Source: Streptomyces cinnamoneus
GTDB lineage: Bacteria; Actinomycetota; Actinomycetes; Streptomycetales; Streptomycetaceae
Length of the DNA stretch: 64,000 bases
Direction of reading: 5' to 3'
NCBI RefSeq assembly: GCF_002939475.1
Contig: NZ_PKFQ01000001.1
Span: 4,523,001 to 4,587,000, forward strand
In this document: in pieces, positions 29,877 to 39,130 of the stretch
Layout of the letters: each line of letters opens with the position of its first letter
How positions within the stretch are numbered: the first letter of the stretch is position 1
Translations under genes and position numbers: made by a program
The notes under the pieces: model-generated
What the model was told of the DNA's origin: nothing
Seen by the model: only the letters and a program-made list of their open reading frames with translations
Database searches by the model: none

Positions 29877-31784
29877 ATGCCCACCCGCCACGACATCCGT
29901 AACGTCGCCATCGTCGCCCACGTCGACCACGGCAAGACGACCATCGTCGACGCCATGCTCAAGCAGGCCGGTGCCTTCGCCGCGCACCAGCTCGAGTCCG
30001 TCGACGACCGCGTCATGGACTCGAACGACCTGGAGCGTGAGAAGGGCATCACGATCCTCGCCAAGAACACGGCGGTGAAGTACCACCCCAAGGACGGCGG
30101 GGACCCGATCACGATCAACATCATCGACACCCCCGGCCACGCCGACTTCGGTGGCGAGGTCGAGCGCGGTCTGTCGATGGTGGACGCGGTCGTCCTGCTC
30201 GTCGACGCCTCCGAGGGCCCGCTGCCGCAGACCCGCTTCGTGCTCCGCAAGGCGCTCCAGCAGCGGAAGCCGGTCATCCTGTGCATCAACAAGACGGACC
30301 GCCCGGACTCCCGCATCGACGAGGTCGTCAACGAGACGTACGACCTCTTCCTCGACCTGGACGCCGACGAGGACCAGATCGAGTTCCCGATCGTCTACGC
30401 CTGCGGCCGTGACGGCGTCGCCTCGCTGACCAAGCCGGAGGACGGCACCGTCCCCGCGGACAGCACCAACCTGGAGCCGTTCTTCTCCACCATCCTGGAG
30501 CACGTCCCGGCCCCGACGTACGAGGAGGACGCGCCGCTCCAGGCCCACGTCACCAACCTCGACGCCGACAACTTCCTCGGCCGCATCGCGCTGCTCCGCG
30601 TCGAGCAGGGCGAGCTGCGCAAGGGCCAGACGGTCGCGTGGATCAAGCGCGACGGCTCGATCCAGAACGTCCGCATCACCGAGCTGATGATGACCGAGGC
30701 GCTCACCCGCAAGCCGGCCGAGGTGGCCGGCCCCGGTGACATCTGCGCGGTCGCCGGCATCCCCGAGATCATGATCGGTGAGACCCTGGCCGACCCGGAG
30801 AACCCGGTCGCGCTGCCCCTGATCACGGTCGACGAGCCGGCGATCTCCATGACCATCGGTACCAACACCTCGCCGCTGGTCGGCCGTGGCGGCACCGGCA
30901 AGGGCGCGGACGCGAAGGCCGCGGTCAAGGACCGCAAGGTCACGGCCCGTCAGGTCAAGGACCGTCTGGACCGCGAGCTGATCGGTAACGTCTCGCTGCG
31001 CGTCCTGGACACCGAGCGCCCCGACGCCTGGGAGGTGCAGGGCCGCGGTGAGCTGGCGCTGGCCATCCTGGTCGAGCAGATGCGCCGCGAGGGCTTCGAG
31101 ATGACGATCGGCAAGCCGCAGGTCGTCACCAAGGAGGTCGACGGCAAGACCTACGAGCCGGTCGAGCGCATGACGATCGACGTGCCCGAGGAGCACATGG
31201 GCGCCGTCACCCAGCTCATGGGTGTCCGCAAGGGCCGGATGGACAACATGTCCAACCACGGCTCCGGCTGGGTCCGCATGGAGTTCGTCGTCCCGTCCCG
31301 TGGCCTGATCGGCTTCCGTACGGAGTTCCTGACGAACACCCGCGGCACCGGCATCGCCCACTCCATCCACGAGGGCCACGAGCCGTGGTTCGGCACCCTG
31401 CAGACCCGTAACAACGGTTCGCTGGTCGCCGACCGCGCCGGTGCCGTCACCGCCTTCGCGATGACGAACCTCCAGGAGCGCGGCGTGCTCTTCACCGACC
31501 CGGGCACCGAGGTGTACGAGGGCATGATCGTCGGCGAGAACTCGCGCTCCGACGACATGGACGTCAACATCACCAAGGAGAAGAAGCTCACCAACATGCG
31601 CTCCTCCTCCGCCGACTCCTTCGAGGCGATCGTCCCGCCGCGCAAGCTGTCGCTGGAGCAGTCCCTGGAGTTCTGCCGCGACGACGAGTGCGTCGAGGTG
31701 ACCCCGGAGGCGGTCCGCATCCGCAAGGTCGTCCTGGACCAGAAGGAGCGCGGCCGCACGGCCTCGCGCGCCAAGCACGGCTGA
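29877..31784 (+). CDS. typA: Translational GTPase TypA/BipA
   Basis: 635 residues. GTPase motifs: AHVDHGKTT (G1, about 14-22), DTPGHADFGGEV (G3), NKTD (G4). Domains II, III/V and the BipA-specific C-terminal domain (GLIGFRTEFLTNTRGTG, EKKLTNMRSSSADSF) follow, so it is full length. TypA binds 70S ribosomes and supports 50S assembly and growth at low temperature or stress. ATG 29877 is preceded by GGGAGAAG. Monocistronic, with a strong terminator at 31815-31864. Confidence 0.96.
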   Translation: MPTRHDIRNVAIVAHVDHGKTTIVDAMLKQAGAFAAHQLESVDDRVMDSNDLEREKGITILAKNTAVKYHPKDGGDPITINIIDTPGHADFGGEVERGLSMVDAVVLLVDASEGPLPQTRFVLRKALQQRKPVILCINKTDRPDSRIDEVVNETYDLFLDLDADEDQIEFPIVYACGRDGVASLTKPEDGTVPADSTNLEPFFSTILEHVPAPTYEEDAPLQAHVTNLDADNFLGRIALLRVEQGELRKGQTVAWIKRDGSIQNVRITELMMTEALTRKPAEVAGPGDICAVAGIPEIMIGETLADPENPVALPLITVDEPAISMTIGTNTSPLVGRGGTGKGADAKAAVKDRKVTARQVKDRLDRELIGNVSLRVLDTERPDAWEVQGRGELALAILVEQMRREGFEMTIGKPQVVTKEVDGKTYEPVERMTIDVPEEHMGAVTQLMGVRKGRMDNMSNHGSGWVRMEFVVPSRGLIGFRTEFLTNTRGTGIAHSIHEGHEPWFGTLQTRNNGSLVADRAGAVTAFAMTNLQERGVLFTDPGTEVYEGMIVGENSRSDDMDVNITKEKKLTNMRSSSADSFEAIVPPRKLSLEQSLEFCRDDECVEVTPEAVRIRKVVLDQKERGRTASRAKHG

Positions 31785-31814
31785 CGGTTCTCCGTGGTCG
31801 CGTAACCGTCCGAC

Positions 31815-31864
31815 CGAACGGGCCCGGTGCCCCCGCACTTCACGCGGGGCGCCGGGCCCGTTCG
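31815..31864 (+). terminator. Strong terminator after typA
   Basis: CGAACGGGCCCGG (31815-31827) pairs perfectly with 31852-31864, and the intervening GC-rich bases can form a second inner stem. It lies 30 bases after the typA stop. Confidence 0.85.
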
Positions 31865-32361
31865 CGTTCTGGGCCCCCGCGGGGGTGCTCGTCCTCGCCC
31901 GTGCGCGGGGGTCCTCGCGCGGGCGCCGGTTTGCCTGATCGGATCCTCGGTTCGCATGCGGCCGCGGCCGAGGCTCTGGAACCATCGGCGGGGGAAGATC
32001 ACCGATACACCGTCAGGCTTCGGCCAATCTCCCCGCGCAGGGCCCGGATAGCGGACGGATAACGCCGGATGTCGTGTTAACAGTCCGTTTCGTCGGTGTC
32101 TGCCTGGGTTGCCTTTGTCCGGATTTCGAACCTGACGGGGTGATCGATGTGACCAAAGCGAGACCCTATAAGAGTGGTTTAAAGGGCGGACGTACTTAAT
32201 AGTTGGGTTCACTGAGCTCGGGTCAATGGGTCACGCGCTGTGGGGAGCGCCGACTCACGAGCACACTCGAGGTGCCGGTTCCCGTCTCCGCTGTCAGGGG
32301 TGTCAGCGGGGGGCCGGCGCCTCTCCTGTAGTGATACGTGGACTCCTGAGGAGGCAAGCCA
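31865..32361 (+). other. Long leader region of oligopeptide operon 1
   Basis: About 500 bases without a convincing gene. It contains the AT-rich stretches TATAAG (32167-32172) and ACTTAATAG (around 32194-32202) that could be -10 elements. The last 150 bases before the start at 32362 are GC-rich and able to form local stems. A complex regulated promoter is likely, but no regulator site was recognised. Confidence 0.4.
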
Positions 32362-33987
32362 ATGCGCGGTGCCAAGAGTGCTGTCTGGGTCGCGGGTGCG
32401 ATAACTGTCGCGATGACTGCGACCGCCTGTGGCGGCGGTGGAAGCAGCAGTGATGACAATGCGGCTGTTGACCCCAACGGCACCTACACGTATTACAACA
32501 CCGAGCCGCAGAACACGCTGATCCCCAGCAACACCAATGAGACCGGTGGCGGCTACATCGTCAAGAACCTCTTCCGCGGCCTCGTCGACTTCGACGAGAA
32601 GGGCAAGCTGCGGAACATGGCTGCCGAGAGCGTGGAGAGCCCTGACAACAAGGTCTTCACGGTCAAGCTGAAGCAGGGCTGGACCTTCCACAACGGCGAG
32701 CCGATGACGGCCGCTTCCTTCGTGGACGCCTGGAACTGGGGCGCCAACGCCAAGAACGCGCAGCTCAACTCCTCCTGGTTCGCGGACATCAAGGGCTACG
32801 ACGCCGTCCACCCGGAGAAGGGCGACCCCTCGGCCGACAAGCTCGAGGGTCTGAAGATCGTCAACGACAACGAGTTCACGATCGAGCTGTCGCACCCGGT
32901 CTCGACCTTCAAGGAGCGCCTCTTCTACGACGCGTTCTTCCCGCTCCCCAAGTCCTTCTACAAGGACCCGAAGGGGTTCGGCGAGCACCCGGTCGGCAAC
33001 GGCCCGTACATGCAGGACGGCGACTGGCAGCACAAGGTCGAGTTCAAGACCAAGAAGTTCGACGCCTACAAGGGTGAGGACAAGCCCAAGAACGGCGGCG
33101 TGATCTTCAAGTTCTACAACAAGGACGACGCGGCCTACAACGACCTCGTCTCCGACAAGCTGGACGTCATGTTCCAGGTGCCGACCTCGGTCATGAACCA
33201 GTACAAGAACGACCTGGGCGACCGCGCCGTCGACCAGATGTACGGCGGCAACACCAACATCGCCTTCCCGCTGTACCAGGAGGAGTGGGCGAAGCCGGAG
33301 AAGGCCAAGGTCCGTCAGGGCCTGTCCCTGGCGATCGACCGCGAGACCATCGCCAAGACCGCCCTCAAGGGCTCGAAGGACGCGGCCGACGGCTGGACCC
33401 CGAAGGTCGTCGAGGGCTACCAGCCCAACTCCTGTGGCGAGTTCTGCAAGTTCGACCCGGCCAAGGCCAAGGAGCTGATCAAGGCCGGCGGCGGCGTCCC
33501 CGGCAACAAGATCACCATCACCTACAACGTCGACGGCGGCCACAAGGAGTGGGTCGACGCCGTCTGCAACGACATCCGCCAGAACACCGGTGTCGAGTGC
33601 GTGGGTGACCCGAAGCCGACCTTCCAGCAGGTGCGCGCCGACATCACCGAGAAGAAGATGACGAGCGCGTTCCGGATGGCCTGGGTCCAGGACTTCCCGA
33701 ACATCTCCAACTTCATCGCGGAGCAGTACCGCACCGGTGCCGGCGCGAACGACATGGCGTTCAGCGACAAGGGCCTGGACGACCTGATGAAGCAGGCCGA
33801 CGAGGCCAAGACCGTCGAGGACTCCAACAAGATCTACCACCAGGTCGAGGCCAAGCTCGCCGAGCAGATGCCCTCCATCCCGCTCTTCTTCGACCACACC
33901 AAGGCCGGCTACTCGAAGAAGGTGAAGAACGTCAAGTTCGACACCTTCCGCCAGGCCATCTGGACCGAGGTCGAGGTCAAGAAGTAA
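32362..33987 (+). CDS. Oligopeptide-binding lipoprotein, operon 1
   Basis: 541 residues of the OppA/DppA (SBP_bac_5) family. A short lipoprotein signal ends in ATACGGGG (Cys at about residue 23), followed by an acidic linker and the peptide-binding domain (LKQGWTFHNGEPMTAASFVD; C-terminal region ending AIWTEVEVKK). It captures extracellular oligopeptides for the permease encoded next. GAGGAGG lies upstream of ATG 32362. A stable hairpin between this gene and the permease (34010-34053) probably keeps permease expression lower than that of the binding protein. Confidence 0.9.
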   Translation: MRGAKSAVWVAGAITVAMTATACGGGGSSSDDNAAVDPNGTYTYYNTEPQNTLIPSNTNETGGGYIVKNLFRGLVDFDEKGKLRNMAAESVESPDNKVFTVKLKQGWTFHNGEPMTAASFVDAWNWGANAKNAQLNSSWFADIKGYDAVHPEKGDPSADKLEGLKIVNDNEFTIELSHPVSTFKERLFYDAFFPLPKSFYKDPKGFGEHPVGNGPYMQDGDWQHKVEFKTKKFDAYKGEDKPKNGGVIFKFYNKDDAAYNDLVSDKLDVMFQVPTSVMNQYKNDLGDRAVDQMYGGNTNIAFPLYQEEWAKPEKAKVRQGLSLAIDRETIAKTALKGSKDAADGWTPKVVEGYQPNSCGEFCKFDPAKAKELIKAGGGVPGNKITITYNVDGGHKEWVDAVCNDIRQNTGVECVGDPKPTFQQVRADITEKKMTSAFRMAWVQDFPNISNFIAEQYRTGAGANDMAFSDKGLDDLMKQADEAKTVEDSNKIYHQVEAKLAEQMPSIPLFFDHTKAGYSKKVKNVKFDTFRQAIWTEVEVKK

Positions 33988-34009
33988 CCCGGGAAGCTGC
34001 AGTGACGGA

Positions 34010-34053
34010 GGCCCAGTGACCGCCGCCCCACGGGGGAGGCGGGCCACTGGGCC
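34010..34053 (+). terminator. Intercistronic attenuator of operon 1
   Basis: GGCCCAGTG (34010-34018) and CACTGGGCC (34045-34053) form a 9-bp stem with inner GC pairing. It stands between the binding-protein stop and the permease start, a usual place for partial termination or 3'-end protection in solute-binding operons. Confidence 0.6.
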
Positions 34054-34076
34054 CCGTCGGCGACAGGAGGAACACC

Positions 34077-35003
34077 ATGGGGCGATTTGTCGCGCGGCGA
34101 CTGCTCCAGATGATCCCGGTCTTCATCGGGACCACTTTGCTCATTTTCTTGATGGTCTATTCGCTGCCCGGCGACCCCGTCAAGGCACTCTTCGGAAGTA
34201 AGGCCGCCGACCCGGCGACCGTCGAAAGGCTCCGGCACGAGTTCGGGCTCGACAAGCCCCTGCTCGAGCAGTACTGGAACTACCTGACCGGTCTGTTCCA
34301 GGGCGACTTCGGCAAGAGCTTCACCGGCCGGCCGGTCGCCGACCTGATGGCCGACGCGTTCCCCGTGACCATCCGCCTGGCGCTCCTCGCGTTCGGCATC
34401 GAGCTGGTCCTCGGCATCTCGCTCGGCATGCTGACGGGCCTCAAGCGCGGCAAGCTGGTCGACCAGCTCGTGCTCGTGCTCACCCTGATCGTGGTCTCGA
34501 TCCCCGTCTTCGTGATCGGCTTCCTCACCCAGTTCGCGCTGGGCATGAAGTGGAAGCTCATCACCCCGACGGTCCAGGACTCCATGGACGTCGGCCAGTT
34601 GATGGTGCCCGCCGCGGTGCTGGCGGCGCTGTCCCTCGCGTACGTCACGCGACTGACGCGGACCACGGTCGTGGAGAACCTGCGCGCCGACTTCATGCGC
34701 ACGGCCGTGGCCAAGGGCCTGCCGCGGCGCCGGGTGATCGGAGTGCACCTGATGCGCAACTCCCTCATCCCCGTCGTCACGTTCCTCGGCACCGACCTCG
34801 GCATGCTGATGGGCGGCGCGATCGTCACGGAGGGCATCTTCAACGTCCAGGGCGTGGGCAACACGCTCTACCGGGCCATCCAGACCAGCGAGGGCCCGAC
34901 CGTGGTCGGCATCGTGACCGTGCTCGTTCTCGTCTACCTCGTGAGCAGCCTGGTCGTCGACCTGCTGTACGCCGTCCTGGACCCGAGGATCCGCTATGCC
35001 TGA
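34077..35003 (+). CDS. Oligopeptide ABC permease, DppB/OppB type, operon 1
   Basis: 308 residues with six predicted membrane helices. MGRFVARRLLQMIPVFIGTT is the classic DppB N-terminus; the EAA loop TAVAKGLPRRRVIGVHLMRN and the C-terminal YAVLDPRIRYA are conserved. It forms half of the membrane channel. Its last eight bases overlap the second permease gene (ATGCCTGA). ATG 34077 is preceded by AGGAGGAA. Confidence 0.92.
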   Translation: MGRFVARRLLQMIPVFIGTTLLIFLMVYSLPGDPVKALFGSKAADPATVERLRHEFGLDKPLLEQYWNYLTGLFQGDFGKSFTGRPVADLMADAFPVTIRLALLAFGIELVLGISLGMLTGLKRGKLVDQLVLVLTLIVVSIPVFVIGFLTQFALGMKWKLITPTVQDSMDVGQLMVPAAVLAALSLAYVTRLTRTTVVENLRADFMRTAVAKGLPRRRVIGVHLMRNSLIPVVTFLGTDLGMLMGGAIVTEGIFNVQGVGNTLYRAIQTSEGPTVVGIVTVLVLVYLVSSLVVDLLYAVLDPRIRYA

Positions 35004-35937
35004 GAAGACCTTGACGCCCGAGGCCCCCGGGCCGGAGTCCGTTGTCCTGGCCGCGCCGGAGACCGTGCAGAACAAGCCCCGCAGCCTCGGCCAGGACGCC
35101 TGGCGCGAGCTGCGCAGCAGCCCGCTGTTCTGGATCTCCTCCGGGCTGCTGGTGCTGTTCATCTTCATGGCGGCCTTCCCGAGCGTGTTCACCGACGTGG
35201 ACCCGCGCCACGCCGACCTGCGGAACCACTTCCTCGGCAAGCCGAACTGGACGCACTTCTTCCAGGAGGACTGGTTCGGCTACAACATCCAGGGCCAGAG
35301 CGTCTACGCCCGTACGGTCTACGGCGCCCGCGCCTCGATCATCGTCGGCATCTGCGTGACGCTCGCCGTCACGATCCTCGGTGGCCTCGTCGGCATGCTC
35401 GCCGGCTACTTCGGTGGCTGGGTGGACGCCCTGCTGTCCCGCGTCACGGACATCTTCTTCGGCATCCCGCTGCTGCTCGGCGGTCTGGTCACGCTGCAGG
35501 CGTTCACCCACCGCACCGTGTGGACGGTGGTGTTCGGCCTCACGCTCTTCGGCTGGATGCAGATCGCGCGCGTCATGCGCGGTGCCGTCATCACGCAGAA
35601 GCAGGCGGACTTCGTGACGGCAGCACGCGCACTCGGCGCGGGCACCGGCCGCATCCTGTTCCGGCACATCCTGCCGAACGCGATCGGCCCGGTGATCGTC
35701 GTCTCGACCATCGCGCTCGGCGGCTACATCTCCACCGAGGCGACCCTGTCCTACCTGGGCATCGGTCTTCAGGACCCGGTCATCTCCTGGGGTGTGGACA
35801 TCTCGGACGCACAGAAGAACCTGCGTGACGCCCCGCACAACCTGCTGGTCCCGGCCACGTTCCTGAGCCTGACCGTGCTCGCGTTCATCCTGCTCGGCGA
35901 CGCGGTGCGCGACGCCCTCGACCCCAAGCTGCGCTGA
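34996..35937 (+). CDS. Oligopeptide ABC permease, DppC/OppC type, operon 1
   Basis: 313 residues. A cytoplasmic N-terminal tail precedes six helices; SVYARTVYGARASIIVGICV and the EAA loop AARALGAGTGRILFRHILPN are typical of DppC, and the C-terminus is DALDPKLR. Pairs with the DppB-type subunit. Starts eight bases inside the previous gene. The stop is 11 bases before the first ATPase gene. Confidence 0.92.
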   Translation: MPEKTLTPEAPGPESVVLAAPETVQNKPRSLGQDAWRELRSSPLFWISSGLLVLFIFMAAFPSVFTDVDPRHADLRNHFLGKPNWTHFFQEDWFGYNIQGQSVYARTVYGARASIIVGICVTLAVTILGGLVGMLAGYFGGWVDALLSRVTDIFFGIPLLLGGLVTLQAFTHRTVWTVVFGLTLFGWMQIARVMRGAVITQKQADFVTAARALGAGTGRILFRHILPNAIGPVIVVSTIALGGYISTEATLSYLGIGLQDPVISWGVDISDAQKNLRDAPHNLLVPATFLSLTVLAFILLGDAVRDALDPKLR

Positions 35938-35948
35938 GGGAGGCGTAC

Positions 35949-37007
35949 GTGACCACAACTGAGAAGACCGCGAACGTCCCCGAGCCCAGGGCCGGGGACG
36001 CGGACGGCACCCCCCTGCTGGAAGTCCGCGACCTGCACGTGGAGTTCCACACCCGGGACGGCGTGGCCAAGGCCGTCAACGGCGTCAACTACTCCGTCAA
36101 CGCCGGTGAGACGCTGGCCGTGCTCGGCGAGTCCGGTTCCGGCAAGTCGGTGACCGCGCAGGCCGTCATGGGCATCCTCGACATGCCGCCGGGCAAGATC
36201 CCGCAGGGCGAGATCCTCTTCCGCGGCCAGGACATGCTGAAGATGTCCGCCGAGGAGCGCCGCAAGATCCGTGGCAGCAAGATCGCCATGATCTTCCAGG
36301 ACGCGCTGTCCTCGCTGAACCCCGTGCTGAGCGTGGGCTACCAGCTCGGCGAGATGTTCCGCGTGCACCAGGGCCTCTCCAAGAAGGAGGCCAAGGCCAA
36401 GGCCATCGAGCTGATGGACCGGGTCCGCATCCCGGCCGCCAAGGAGCGTGTGGGGGACTACCCCCACCAGTTCTCCGGCGGCATGCGGCAGCGCATCATG
36501 ATCGCCATGGCGCTGGCGCTGGAGCCGGACCTGATCATCGCGGACGAGCCGACGACGGCGCTGGACGTCACCGTCCAGGCCCAGGTGATGGACCTGCTCG
36601 CGGAGCTCCAGCGCGAGTACAACATGGGCCTGATCCTCATCACCCACGACCTGGGTGTGGTCGCCGACGTCGCCGACAAGATCGCGGTGATGTACGCGGG
36701 CCGGATCGTGGAGACGGCGCCGGTGCACGAGCTGTACAAGCGCCCCGCCCACCCGTACACCCGGGGTCTGCTGGACTCGATCCCGCGCCTGGACCAGAAG
36801 GGCCAGGAGCTCTACGCGATCAAGGGCCTGCCGCCCAACCTCCTGCGCATCCCCACCGGCTGCGCGTTCAACCCGCGCTGCCCCAAGGCGCAGGACATCT
36901 GCCGCACCGAGACGCCGGCCCTGCTGGACGTCACGGAGCGGGACGGCGCGGCGCTGCCCGGTCGACGGAGCGCCTGCCACTTCTGGAAGGAGACGATCCA
37001 TGGCTGA
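35949..37007 (+). CDS. Oligopeptide ABC ATPase, DppD/OppD type, operon 1
   Basis: 352 residues with a GTG start. Walker A GESGSGKSV, signature FSGGMRQR, Walker B DLIIADEPTTALD and the H-loop THDLGVVAD are present. The C-terminal oligopeptide_HPY region has a Cys cluster (CAFNPRCPKAQDIC) that in related DppD proteins binds an iron-sulfur cluster. It forms a heterodimer with the next ATPase to power import. Overlaps the next gene by eight bases. Confidence 0.93.
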   Translation: MTTTEKTANVPEPRAGDADGTPLLEVRDLHVEFHTRDGVAKAVNGVNYSVNAGETLAVLGESGSGKSVTAQAVMGILDMPPGKIPQGEILFRGQDMLKMSAEERRKIRGSKIAMIFQDALSSLNPVLSVGYQLGEMFRVHQGLSKKEAKAKAIELMDRVRIPAAKERVGDYPHQFSGGMRQRIMIAMALALEPDLIIADEPTTALDVTVQAQVMDLLAELQREYNMGLILITHDLGVVADVADKIAVMYAGRIVETAPVHELYKRPAHPYTRGLLDSIPRLDQKGQELYAIKGLPPNLLRIPTGCAFNPRCPKAQDICRTETPALLDVTERDGAALPGRRSACHFWKETIHG

Positions 37008-38151
37008 GACCGGCAAGAAGGACGAGGCCGTGGCCGAGGCGACGCCGAACGTCTCCGAGGTGGAGGTCAGCGACGCGAGCACGACCGCCGAGGTGGAGGC
37101 CGTCCTGGACGCCCCCGTCGAGCGCGGCGAGCCGATCCTTCAGGTGCGCAACCTGGTCAAGCACTTCCCGCTCACCCAGGGCATCCTCTTCAAGAAGCAG
37201 GTCGGCGCGGTCAAGGCCGTCGACGGCGTCTCCTTCGACCTCTACCAGGGCGAGACGCTGGGCATCGTCGGCGAGTCCGGCTGTGGCAAGTCCACGGTCG
37301 CCAAGCTGCTGATGACCCTGGAGACGGCCACGTCGGGTGAGGTCTTCTACAAGGGCCAGGACATCACCAAGCTGTCCGGGCGCGCGCTGAAGGCCGTCCG
37401 CCGGAACATCCAGATGGTCTTCCAGGACCCGTACACGTCGCTGAACCCGCGCATGACGGTCGGCGACATCATCGGGGAGCCCTTCGACATCCACCCCGAG
37501 GTGGCTCCGAAGGGCGACCGGCGCAAGCGCGTCCGGGAGCTCCTGGACGTCGTGGGCCTCAACCCGGAGTACATCAACCGCTACCCGCACCAGTTCTCGG
37601 GCGGTCAGCGGCAGCGCATCGGCATCGCGCGCGGCCTGGCGCTGAACCCGGAGATCATCATCTGCGACGAGCCCGTCTCGGCGCTCGACGTGTCGGTGCA
37701 GGCGCAGGTCATCAACCTGATGGAGAAGCTCCAGGACGAGTTCAACCTCTCCTACCTCTTCATCGCGCACGACCTGTCCATCGTGCGGCACATCTCCGAC
37801 CGGGTCGGCGTGATGTACCTCGGCAAGATGGCCGAGATCGGTACGGACGCGGCGATCTACGACCACCCGACGCACCCGTACACGCAGGCGCTGCTGTCGG
37901 CCGTCCCGGTCCCCGACCCGGACGCCCGAGAGGGCCGCGAGCGGATCATCCTCACCGGCGACGTCCCGTCCCCGGCGAACCCGCCGTCCGGCTGCCGCTT
38001 CCGCACCCGCTGCTGGAAGGCGCAGGACAAGTGCGCCGAGGAGGTGCCGCTGCTGGCGGTGCCGGAGGTCTTCGTGGGGAAGAAGACGCCGGCCGCGCAC
38101 GAGTCGGCGTGCCACTTCGCGGAGGAGAAGCAGGTGGTGGGCGCGGCGTAG
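37000..38151 (+). CDS. Oligopeptide ABC ATPase, DppF/OppF type, operon 1
   Basis: 383 residues. After an acidic N-terminal extension of about 45 residues come Walker A GESGCGKST, signature FSGGQRQRIG, Walker B IIICDEPVSALD and H-loop AHDLSIVRH. The C-terminal CRFRTRCWKAQDKC is the DppF tail. Completes the operon-1 transporter. Followed by a T-rich terminator at 38176-38213. Confidence 0.93.
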   Translation: MAETGKKDEAVAEATPNVSEVEVSDASTTAEVEAVLDAPVERGEPILQVRNLVKHFPLTQGILFKKQVGAVKAVDGVSFDLYQGETLGIVGESGCGKSTVAKLLMTLETATSGEVFYKGQDITKLSGRALKAVRRNIQMVFQDPYTSLNPRMTVGDIIGEPFDIHPEVAPKGDRRKRVRELLDVVGLNPEYINRYPHQFSGGQRQRIGIARGLALNPEIIICDEPVSALDVSVQAQVINLMEKLQDEFNLSYLFIAHDLSIVRHISDRVGVMYLGKMAEIGTDAAIYDHPTHPYTQALLSAVPVPDPDAREGRERIILTGDVPSPANPPSGCRFRTRCWKAQDKCAEEVPLLAVPEVFVGKKTPAAHESACHFAEEKQVVGAA

Positions 38152-38175
38152 CCGCCGTCCCGCATCGCTTGTGCG

Positions 38176-38213
38176 GGGGCTCTCCCGGCTGGACGCCGGG
38201 GGAGCCCCTTTTT
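38176..38213 (+). terminator. Rho-independent terminator of operon 1
   Basis: A 14-bp stem with one G-T pair (arms 38176-38189 and 38195-38208) is followed by five T's, 25 bases after the operon stop; unusually classical for this genome. Confidence 0.85.
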
Positions 38214-38269
38214 CCGTGCGTACGGGCGGGCGGGTAGGTTTCGGTGCAGACGATCACCAGGAGAGCTCC

Positions 38270-39130
38270 ATGCCGCCCGCCGCCCCCCGGCCCCGCGTTC
38301 TGTACGTCACCGACCTGGCCTACGAGGCCCGGGGGCGCCGGTACTGCGACGAGGACATCTACCTCTCGTCCCGGCTGCGCGAGGACTTCGACCTCGCGCT
38401 GTGCCACCCGCTGGACGCGGCCGCGCTGACGGAGACGGGCGCCTTCGACGCGGTCGTGGTCCGCAACAGCGGTCCCGTCCTGCACTACCAGGCCGCCTAC
38501 GACGACTTCCGCGCCCGGGCGGCACGGTGCGGGGCGCGCGTCTACAACGAGCTGACGGGCAAGGCCGACATGGCCGGCAAGCAGTACCTGGTCGACCTGA
38601 GCGCGGCCGGCCACCCGGTCATCCCGACGGCCGACCGTGCCGAGGACCTGACGAGGCTGCCCGAGGTGGCCGAGTACGTGGCCAAGCCGAAGGCCGGGGC
38701 CGACTCGATCGGGCTGCGGTTCGTCCCCCGGGACGACCTGGGCGCCCTGGACTTCGAGGGCGGCGTCCTCGTCCAGCCGCGCGTCCGCTTCCGCTACGAG
38801 GTCTCGTTCTACTTCGTCGACCACGCCTTCCAGTACGCACTCCACGCGCCGGACCCGGAGCGCCGGTGGGCCCTGGAGCGGTACGAGCCGACGGCGGAGG
38901 ACCTGGCCTTCGCCCAGGGTTTCATCGACTGGAACGCCGTCGAACACGGCATCCAGCGGGTGGACGCCTGCCGCACGCCGGAGGGCGAGCTGCTCCTCGT
39001 CGAGCTGGAGGACCTCAACCCGTACCTGTCGCTGGACCTGCTGGACGAGGCGTCGCGGGACGCGTTCGTGGTGAGCGTGAAGGAGTCGCTGCGGGGGCTG
39101 CTGGCGGCGCCGGCGGCGGGCACGCGGTGA
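38270..39130 (+). CDS. ATP-grasp-like hypothetical protein
   Basis: 286 residues. An N-terminal pre-ATP-grasp half (PRVLYVTDLAYEARG, DAVVVRNSGP) is followed by what looks like an ATP-grasp fold: EYVAKPKAGADSIGL (ATP-binding Lys), GGVLVQPRVRFRYEVSFYFV, and LLLVELEDLNPYLS, with the Glu and Asn that bind Mg2+. Enzymes with this fold join an acyl phosphate to an amine or thiol. The substrate is unknown. GGAGAG precedes ATG 38270; the stop overlaps the next gene's start. Confidence 0.6.
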   Translation: MPPAAPRPRVLYVTDLAYEARGRRYCDEDIYLSSRLREDFDLALCHPLDAAALTETGAFDAVVVRNSGPVLHYQAAYDDFRARAARCGARVYNELTGKADMAGKQYLVDLSAAGHPVIPTADRAEDLTRLPEVAEYVAKPKAGADSIGLRFVPRDDLGALDFEGGVLVQPRVRFRYEVSFYFVDHAFQYALHAPDPERRWALERYEPTAEDLAFAQGFIDWNAVEHGIQRVDACRTPEGELLLVELEDLNPYLSLDLLDEASRDAFVVSVKESLRGLLAAPAAGTR